Below are positions 18,121-24,429 of a stretch of DNA of 24,429 bases, piece after piece. The position numbers and the translations under genes were made by a program. Each line of letters opens with the position of its first letter. Positions within the stretch are counted from its first letter, which is position 1. Under the pieces are notes generated by a model. The model did not search any database. It had not been told where the DNA came from and saw only the letters and a list, made by a program, of their open reading frames with translations. Source of the DNA: Halocafeteria seosinensis (Eukaryota; Sar; Bigyra; Bicosoecida); contig LVLI01001972.1 of the NCBI GenBank assembly GCA_001687465.1, positions 1 through 24,429 of the forward strand, given 5' to 3'.

Positions 18121-19966
18121 TTATCGGTAACTTATCGCTCGCGGGCCGCCTCTGTTCATTCCGCCGTTTCCCACCGATTGTATGTGTACCTCCCTGAGGG
18201 TTTCAGCATTTCGGACAAGATACTGCTCCAAATAATTGAAGTCTCCTCTGGCCCCATTCATCTCCTGGAGCACTTCATTCATACCATTGCGGATTTGGTC
18301 CTCTTGAGTTTGTAGCCGCTGAAGTTCTGCTTGCAGCTGCCGCATATTTTCTGTCGCTTCGTTATTCTGCCGCGCGACCTGTTCCGCCAACTGATTCAAT
18401 GCATTGCGCATTCCATTCCCTTCCTCTCTTACTATCCGTGTCAAGTGGTTAGGAATCCTGTCCAGCGCGTTACGCAGTTGTCTATTTCTAGTATCTGCTT
18501 CGGGTTCTGGCTCTTCTTCCGTTTCATCTTCCGGGTGGACCTGCTGAGACTCAATGGGGCCAGCCGTGGTACTCATCAGATGAAGGATTTGGGTTATGTG
18601 TGTTCTGAATGTCCTCCTTATCCCACGGATTCGTGCGGATATCTCCACAGTGCTCGACCCGGTTGCGCAAAACTTCCTTGTGAGCTGCGGCAAACATCAA
18701 CGACGAGAGGCTACAGTGCATTTTTCCTACAGGGCACATACACCTACGTAGTACGTACTCGGAATATGAAGTAAGGGTCCCGTCTGTCGTACGATCCATG
18801 TATCACTTGTTTCCCTTCTTTGAGCGTTTCCTCTTCGTCCTCCATCGGCGAAAGGAGCAAGTAGAACACAAGTGTAAGAATAGCCATTTTCACGCCATAT
18901 TCTATAATGAGCAACCAGTACTCATTCTTAAACTCATTTGCTATTTCTCCTTTTATCTGGTAAACTGAATAACCAATTCTCAACAAGAGAAATAAACCAA
19001 AAGCCCAAGAGACATATTTCTGCCTCTTTTCATACTGCGAGGGACTTAAACTGAAGGCGTGCTGTGGAACCTGTTCATCATCAAAGTTATTTGGGGCATT
19101 AATGCCCTGTCTCCCATGGTTGCTGATCTCCCTAGGGTCAACCATACTCAAGCTGCCACTAGTTTTTTCGGCATACGTTGTGAAAGCGGATACGAGAAAC
19201 GTGAGTGAGTATACAATAATCAGAAAAATTTGCTCCGCGCTATGCCGCTTCACGCCATGCTCGAAGTATCGATACAATACTGCACTCATGACAGTATATA
19301 ACACAGATATAGCTAGCACGCAACTGAAGACGTAGCCCCCGATGGAATCGACGATATTCGCAGTGCGGCGGGCATTGTCAACTCCTAGTATTTTTTGGAG
19401 GAACCTCGGGTATGGCAGATTTCTTAAATAGGAGTCACCTTCATAGGTAGCGATATTTCTCTCGTTGGGAAGCTCATGGAATCCAAAATCATCCTGTCTG
19501 CGAGCTTCCCTGTAAACAATACCTTCCTTTACCTGCCGTAGCACAGTGAGGCAGAACAGGTGTCCCTACGTGTGAAAAACATGATGGAATCAACGAGGTC
19601 TTATACGGCCATACATACCAACATCTCGAAGCTCAGAAAGTTGCGTATCTGAGCTCCACTCTTCGCAATGATCGAAACTACAAACATCAGGTCTCCAACG
19701 TCGAACAGGAAGAACGGTAGGATCGAATTTGGATCATTCTGAGCATACTGTGCTTCCCCCACTCCTATAAACGAACAAAGCATTCGGACAAACATCGTGC
19801 CTATTAATAGCACGAGATAACGGAATCTATGGGACAATGACTCGGTGTCAAATTTAGAGAGCATCCCTCTCAAGACAATGGTGAGCAGGAAGCCATAGAC
19901 CACGCCAATGCCTCCCAGAGTGGCCTCCGTCTTGGTATACGATATCCGATCGGTTGCGGGTTCCAT
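18121..19966 (-). CDS. 7TM-CC gene D: seven-helix membrane protein with coiled-coil tail
   Basis: Three exons, complement(join(18121..18684,18759..19532,19619..19966)), 561 residues. Helices fall at about 16-36, 50-69 and 82-101 (exon 1), then 183-205, 216-236, 292-310 and 319-344 (exon 2). HGSYDRRDPYF precedes the exon 2/3 junction. Exon 3 (375-561) begins LTRKFC and has an acidic stretch (424-438) and a Gln/Glu/Asn-rich coiled coil of about 440-535. Introns are 86 bases (GTATGT...CAG) and 74 bases (GTACGT...CAG); the first contains a stop, which makes the splice necessary and reveals the equivalent hidden intron in gene A. Exon 1 is exactly as long as in A, exon 2 one codon longer. Long conserved stretches such as FDTESLSHRFRYLVLL suggest constraint on the membrane part, while the tail diverges. 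Family not recognised. Confidence 0.87.
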
Positions 19967-20188
19967 TTTACTGCAACTCCATTCACCACTTCTAAAATCA
20001 AGTGCTGTCCGACGGAGATGACGACTTTTTGTAGTGTGTAAAATCCCCAGATTTGTCTTTCTGGTTTCGGCCGTATCGAATGAGCAGCACCACCATACAG
20101 CAAATCACAAAGTTTGGGGAGCTATTGGATACTGACTAAACTAAGCAAGCTATCGTCTGTGAGACATTTAATGCAGGCTGGAGGAGGA

Positions 20189-20201
20189 TCGCAGCGTGCG
20201 A
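20189..20201. promoter_or_regulatory. TCGCA/TGCGA dyad upstream of gene D
   Basis: TCGCAGCGTGCGA, a dyad with a three-base spacer, 223 bases before the start codon of D. It is the intact form of the degenerate site upstream of pseudogene C. Confidence 0.45.
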
Positions 20202-20246
20202 CCTGGGGATCCGAGAATTCGCACAGAATCAGACGCAACCACCCGA

Positions 20247-20257
20247 GCTACAAATTC
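20247..20257 (-). promoter_or_regulatory. GCTACAAATTC core upstream of gene D
   Basis: About 281 bases before the start codon, 46 bases from the dyad. The same pair in the same order is found near pseudogene C and beyond CR3 and CR5. Confidence 0.4.
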
Positions 20258-20742
20258 GTATGTACCGATGTGTGTTATATTTGATTTTTATACTTTTCGA
20301 CTTTCCATGACTGTGCATACTGTACTTTGTTTATAGAGAAAGGGGGATATCTACCAATACTATATATTCGTATAACTCTAAGCAACTGCTCTACGCTGAC
20401 GAGGGGCGATCCGGAAAGGGTCTAGTTCCTGTGTGTATTGTATCCGGCGCATGTACACTATGCAGGATGTGTATGGGTTACATGACTAGCAACACTGGTG
20501 CTGCTAGCAGGACGTACCACCTATAATGGGCCACGGTAAGCTGAGGGAAATCAAGCAAACTGGCGTACCTCCAAATATTTATGAAGTGCTATAACATCTA
20601 AAATTGGGGGCTATACAGCAAGCGCATATTATACAACTTCATGCACTTCAAGACACAACAACTTGGAGATACTGCTTGCACAACAGCAAGCTAATCGACC
20701 GGTAGACTTTGGGATATAGATGTGGCTCGTTGGTTGGAAGCT

Positions 20743-21650
20743 CTAGTCCGGCGATTCCGTGCTAGAACTCCTTTGTACACGTGATTTCACACTTTGTGGC
20801 CATAACCGGAATTCACGAAGATGTTGTCTGTCCCATAAAATAGGAGAAGTAATTTCGTTCTCTTTACACCATCTCGAAAAGTTTTTACGAAAACGGCCTT
20901 CGACTCGTTGAGCTGCACGTGCAAGTTTTAACGAATTTTGTCGCACAATGCCACTCCGATGTAATCGTCCTTGATGCCAGTGTATTACATCTTCTTCCCG
21001 GCGTTCTATCCACCAATGTACGGCATGATAGTTTAATTCTTCCAATGGTGTGGCCCAGACATCCCCATACAGTCTGGAGTTATGAATGACTGGCACTTGT
21101 TGGACGTATTGCTGATGTTGACTTCCATTGAACCAAATTTCAACGTCAGTAGATTCCTGGTCCAGAAGAGCTGCGAACCCAAACGTAGCAGGAATTCCAG
21201 AGAGTTCCAAGTCTTTCTAATGGTATGACCGTTGGATTCTTAACATAGACGACGACCCTCCCTGTGGTAAGTGATCTGTATGCCGACCGACATTACCGCT
21301 TATTACATCAGAGTTCCACCAAGATAATGGACATCTAATTGCCAGGACAGGAGTCCACTTTGTAGCTCGGACGCCAAACTCATTTGCTATGTCCGCTCTG
21401 CTTTATGACTTAAGCCATATTGATGGATCGACATGAGTTGGCTCCAATCTTTTAATGGCTATAGTATCCCACTCTTTGTCTGTTAAAATGTCCAGTAAAT
21501 ATTGTCACGTTTAAAGAAACACCAAACTCATCCAACAGTCTGTGCCATATGTCAAAACAGCGAGAATTTGCTTTATGGAAATGATATAAATCCAGACGAT
21601 ATTTAATGTTATTCTCCGTCTTCAAATTGTCGTATCCTTCTTAAGTCTTG
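20743..21650 (-). pseudogene. Degenerate gene of unknown family
   Basis: A set of protein-like stretches on the minus strand in shifting frames. The first (from 21640) includes GYDNLKTENN and CFDIWHRLLDEFGV. A frame change then gives LLDILTDKEWD, followed by RLEPTHVDPSIWLKS and a stop. The last stretch (20743-21210, 155 residues) is intact, rich in Trp and Arg, with IHNSRLYGDVWATPLEELNYH and a basic C-terminal half. Joining these needs at least one frameshift and one stop read-through, or very short introns that I cannot justify. The composition is more AT-rich than in the array. A transposase or integrase origin crossed my mind (HNSR...DVW), but I cannot show a catalytic triad. Unrecognised. 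Confidence 0.4.
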
Positions 21651-21998
21651 TGGGCCAAGTTGTGGCTCTACCACTACTCTACTCCATGCTTTGTGAAGTG
21701 AAATATGTCTTACCGGTAATCACCTCCGTTTATTTATCAAAGGGTAATGGTGCAGATGTATATGTAAGTGGTGGGATGACTGTAGTATAGACTAGCCAGA
21801 GGGACCACGGCATCCTGAGCACTATGTAACTCTTGCCTCCCAGAGACGTAGGTAGCGAGCAGCACCTTTAGGTCTGCATCCAACACGATTTGACGAGAGT
21901 CCAGTTCGATTCTAGCTTCCGTAGATGCACCGCGCGACGAACTGTTTAGTTACAAGATCGGATACAAAGACTCGAAGAACCGTACTACAGTATGTACG
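21651..21998. other. No gene seen
   Basis: No protein-like frame of useful length, repeat or RNA gene was recognised. It separates two minus-strand coding remnants and may be part of the same decayed unit. Confidence 0.3.
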
Positions 21999-22510
21999 CT
22001 AGAACGTACCCGATACCCGCCAGACCAATTTCCCCACTATGGCACTTGCCAACGCTTCACGATTTCTTGCTACTCTTCGAACAATCCATGGGCCAGCTCC
22101 TACAGTATACAACATGTGAGACGTGCAAGAGAATGCATCACCTCTTCTTGCGAATACCGGTATAGCCCCGAGTGTTTCTGTCGAGAAGATCAGCCACCAT
22201 CGAATGGAGCTTTTCCAAAGGCCATATTGAAATCTTTCACAGTGTTCACGCAAGAGTTGTGCTTGTCCCCCAAATAGTTCTTGTATTTTTTCAACCATTC
22301 GAGTAATGCTTTTGACCTGTGGGTACTGCTGCCTCAAAGAAAGGGAGACATTGGAAAGATAAACCTACCAATGGTAATGGGTTGTACGTCGCCCCGTTTG
22401 GGCAACCTATGTTTCGGGTCCGATATCAGCCACGATGTGTGCAACATGCAGCCACAAAGCAATTCCATCCCGGAACCATCTTCCTATAAGGCACTCACGA
22501 GACTTCCTAC
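21999..22510 (-). pseudogene. Minus-strand coding remnant with Cys-rich start
   Basis: An open stretch of 112 codons (21999-22337) reads SITRMVEKIQELFG, then LLREHCERFQYG and a Trp-rich part. Upstream of it, a further open frame of about 40 codons reads GSGMELLCGCMLHTSWLI; the homologous segment at 24093-24190 on the plus strand reads GSGMELLCS then HTSWLI in the same frame, which supports coding. A GTAGGT...GGCAG interval of 40 bases lies between the two stretches and may be an intron, but it is shorter than every other intron here. Family not recognised; mobile-element origin is possible. Confidence 0.35.
22423..22508. repeat. Inverted repeat, left copy
   Basis: Matches the reverse complement of 24093-24190, with the best block GCAATTCCATCCCGGAACCATC, indels near 22480 and about 80 per cent similarity by eye. 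Homology fades at both ends. The two copies flank the plus-strand gene at about 22950-23804. Confidence 0.7.
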
Positions 22511-22620
22511 TGCATGTACATGCTTTCCATTCTCTACAAATTTAGGAGTACTGTATTCAGCATTCTAGTCGAATGAATGCTCTTTTAGACAGTATGAACG
22601 AGTCCTGTACACATCCGTTT

Positions 22621-22633
22621 GGGGGGGGGGGGG
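22621..22633. repeat. Poly-G tract, 13 bases
   Basis: Thirteen consecutive G in non-coding sequence left of the plus-strand gene. Length may vary or be misassembled. Confidence 0.8.
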
Positions 22634-22824
22634 TGAAATATGTACAGCAGTCCATGGACCACGGTCCTACCTTAGGCTACCAGCCTGGTAGTACCAAGCT
22701 GAGCCAAACCTTGGTTTCTTTTCCAGTTTATGACGTCTGTAGGCATTGTTGTTCAGCAGTTCGATCGTGGTGTGTTAAACCAAAACAGTGTGTTATTTTG
22801 TTCTTTCTGCTGTTGCCTAACCTT

Positions 22825-22940
22825 ATTATATTATTTATACCTTGTAAGCAGCATAAAAGCAAATTGTCCCTTTCTTTTTTTCGTGTTTCTTTTTTCCTTT
22901 TTCGCCTATTCCCTTTTTGTTTGAGCTTTATACACAAGAG
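22825..22940 (+). promoter_or_regulatory. Possible promoter of the plus-strand gene
   Basis: TTATATTATTTATA at about 22824-22840, then CATAAAAGC, then about 60 bases of pyrimidine-rich sequence just before the first protein-like residues. This resembles a TATA-plus-pyrimidine core promoter, but the pyrimidine tract could equally be the end of an intron with an AAG acceptor at about 22938. Confidence 0.3.
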
Positions 22941-22949
22941 AGTGGGGGA

Positions 22950-23804
22950 GAATCAAGCATCCGCTAGCCAGGGAAACACTGGGCCTGCTGATGAAACTGC
23001 TCCTGGCGGGCCCATGGATGATCCTGGGAAAAAGAGGCCCGCTTCTCCTACTTCTGCCAATGAGTCTGATACCAAACGCGGCAAGACACAAGGCGACCGC
23101 AAGCAACAGCAAGGGGAAGAGCAAAGTGAACGCCAAGGCTCCTCCGACAAGGACAAAAATTGGAACAAGGAGATCCAGTTGTGTCTCTGGCATCTGTTGA
23201 AGGTGTGACACGAGCGCTGCTACAGTAAGATCAAGACGTCAATTGTGAATCGTCGGGAGAAAACCGCAGATAAACAACCTTACAACTTCCAAAATTACAA
23301 GGATGTTAGGACGAAATTGCTGGAGTCTTTCAACGAGCCGAGTGTGCAAGGAATCGAGGAGCGATGGGAAACCCTCCAGAGGCACCTCATGGAGGGCCAT
23401 ATCAACGATGAAGTGATCACTTATTTTCATGATAACTACTTCACTCCACAAACGATCCTTCTTTGGGCTTCATGTACTACGCTATCCGAAGAGATGCACC
23501 TTCGCCTGGCCAACCACCTACAAAGGTAATGTCTTGATATAATAGCCGGGTAAGGGGTCCGTGCAGCTACAATAGATGTCTTAAGCTCTCACAGCTGTAT
23601 TGGAAGCGCAACAGATGCCTCGGAGACATAGTGTTTGCATTGAACGGGCACCCACTTGTGCAAGTATCCCCGTGGCTGACGCCAGCCGCAGCCTCTATCG
23701 ACCGTATCCTCCAAGGTATGCGATCTTTTAATGTTGATCCTTCCGTGAAGGAGGGTCTTGCGCACGCTCTTTCCTTGCGCCTTCAGGAGGCCGGAGGCCT
23801 CTAA
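22950..23804 (+). pseudogene. Plus-strand gene of unknown family, broken by one stop
   Basis: The only plus-strand gene supported. An acidic, low-complexity N-terminal part (ASQGNTGPADETAPGG, then KKRPASPTS, Gln- and Lys-rich) leads to KEIQLCLWHLLKV and an in-frame TGA at 23206-23208. The same frame continues past it with HERCYSKIKTSIVNRREK and a helical segment to 23525, where AAAG meets GTAATG. A final exon ends at TAA 23804 and reads LYWKRNRCLGDIVFAL and VSPWLTPAAASIDRIL. A 41-base intron (23526-23566) ending GTGCAG keeps the frame; a 69-base one ending CTCACAG does not. The first usable ATG is at 23014. The TGA may be a nonsense mutation of TGG or CGA, or lie in an intron I cannot define. 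I do not recognise the family. Confidence 0.5.
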
Positions 23805-24429
23805 CTGCAGAGGCAGTTACATGAGTTGACAACGCGCGCTTAATGTACGACTTGCTTCAAGAGCGTTGTCCAATGACCATAACTTGGGACAAAGGCGTCT
23901 GCAAGTGTTACTGCTGGATTCGCTTTGATTCGCGCACAAGTACCATGAAGGTCCGAACCGTTTGCAATGCATACCGCTCCTCGTTAAGAGGATGCGGTCA
24001 ACTCCCCGGCCGGTGGGATCTGTCACATATGTGTGAGTGAGTGCACGCTGTTCAGAAAGAACGTGAAGGCGAAGAAGAGGGTTATGGGGCTGCAGGAAGT
24101 GTCGTGAGTGCTCTAAAGGGGGCGCGGGGTTGGATGGTTCCGGGATGGAATTGCTTTGTAGCTGAATGTGGCACACATCGTGGCTGATATGCAAAGCAGC
24201 TGAAGCATGCTACGCTCTTGGCATTCCGAGACGGGCAGCAGCATTCTTCCTACGGTTCCCCGATGTCCTTTTCTGCGCATCCATGAGGTTTTCCCCGGTT
24301 TCTCAGCCCCTATAGATAGTTTGCTCCTACTTTAGTGTAGCTCTCATATTCATGGAATACACCGCTCACGAGCCCGTTGTTATGGCAGGGAATCTCTCCT
24401 ATGGCGGACTGTCCCCGTGTAATGGCTGT
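23805..24429. other. Right edge: Cys-rich coding remnant and flank
   Basis: Plus-strand frames with frequent Cys occur here, such as GVCKCYCWIRFDSR near 23895 and WGCRKCRECSKGGAGLDG near 24090-24130, the latter inside the right copy of the inverted repeat. Stops and frame changes separate them. The frame is again open for about 30 codons from 24208 (YALGIPRRAAAFF). I see decayed coding sequence, possibly of the same kind as at 21999-22510, but cannot define a gene. Confidence 0.35.
24093..24190. repeat. Inverted repeat, right copy
   Basis: The partner of 22423-22508 in opposite orientation. Read on the plus strand it carries CRKCRECSKGG and GSGMELLC, read on the minus strand the left copy carries the corresponding residues. 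Confidence 0.7.

Larger units (their letters stand above)
19967..20742 (-). promoter_or_regulatory. Upstream region of gene D and gap to the right-hand region
   Basis: From about 20070 to 20257 it matches the upstream regions of pseudogene C and gene A (CATACAGCAAATCACAAAG, the dyad and the core). A CR partner would be expected just right of 20300, but none is found; from there to 20742 I see no gene. The end of the array homology is therefore near 20280. Confidence 0.5.

Noticed and set aside
20743-21210. Integrase or transposase assignment for the 155-residue stretch
   Set aside because: HNSR and DVW only loosely recall integrase cores; no acidic triad with proper spacing could be shown.
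22728-22937. Lys/Arg-rich minus-strand frame
   Set aside because: It is the reverse of a pyrimidine-rich tract; low complexity only.
22991-23200. Plus-strand frame beginning with a leader-like MKLLLAG stretch
   Set aside because: It overlaps, in another frame, the longer low-complexity frame that continues on into conserved-looking helical sequence; the leader look comes from CTG/CTC-rich bases.
1-24429. CRISPR array, bacterial operon, rRNA or tRNA genes
   Set aside because: No regularly spaced repeats, no ribosome binding sites, and no cloverleaf or rRNA blocks were recognised; spliced genes argue for a eukaryote.

Overview
The window looks like nuclear DNA of an intron-containing eukaryote. 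Almost every gene on the minus strand is cut by short introns (63-157 bases, GT...AG, donors such as GTAAGT, GTATGT and GTACGT). Reading frames rejoin in phase only when these introns are removed, and paralogues in the window share the same intron positions. There are no bacterial operons, ribosome binding sites, rRNA or tRNA genes that I can see. I cannot place the organism more closely than a protist, alga or fungus.

From about 0.25 to 20.3 kb the window is a degraded tandem array of two gene families, all read on the minus strand. Family 1 (called 7TM-CC here) has three exons: seven predicted membrane helices followed by a C-terminal coiled coil in the last exon. Two copies look intact (814-2476 and 18121-19966), one is a full-length pseudogene (about 5620-6685), and one is a decayed last exon at the left edge (about 255-640). 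Family 2 (called CR here) has a small charged first exon, a 17-base micro-exon, then a large exon starting with a Cys/His-rich module and ending in an acidic variable tail. Five copies are present (3209-4924, 7641-8750, 11437-12179, 12984-14488, 16696-17645); the third is a recent duplicate with its start codon and tail lost.

In transcription order, a CR gene is followed by a 7TM-CC gene twice (CR1 then A; CR2 then the pseudogene). The sequence normally found upstream of 7TM-CC genes also lies just beyond the 3' ends of CR2, CR3 and CR5. I infer an ancestral CR + 7TM-CC gene pair that was duplicated repeatedly and then lost partners. The upstream regions share a dyad TCGCA-N(2-7)-TGCGA and a GCTACAA core. 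Gene function is unknown; a 7TM protein paired with a fast-evolving Cys-rich protein suggests a recognition or signalling role, but this is inference only.

From about 20.3 kb to the right end the character changes. There is a degenerate minus-strand gene (20743-about 21650), a minus-strand coding remnant (about 21999-22510), and a plus-strand gene of unknown kind with a stop in frame (about 22950-23804). A Cys-rich segment occurs twice in opposite orientation (22423-22508 and 24093-24190). This part reads like a graveyard of mobile or captured genes.
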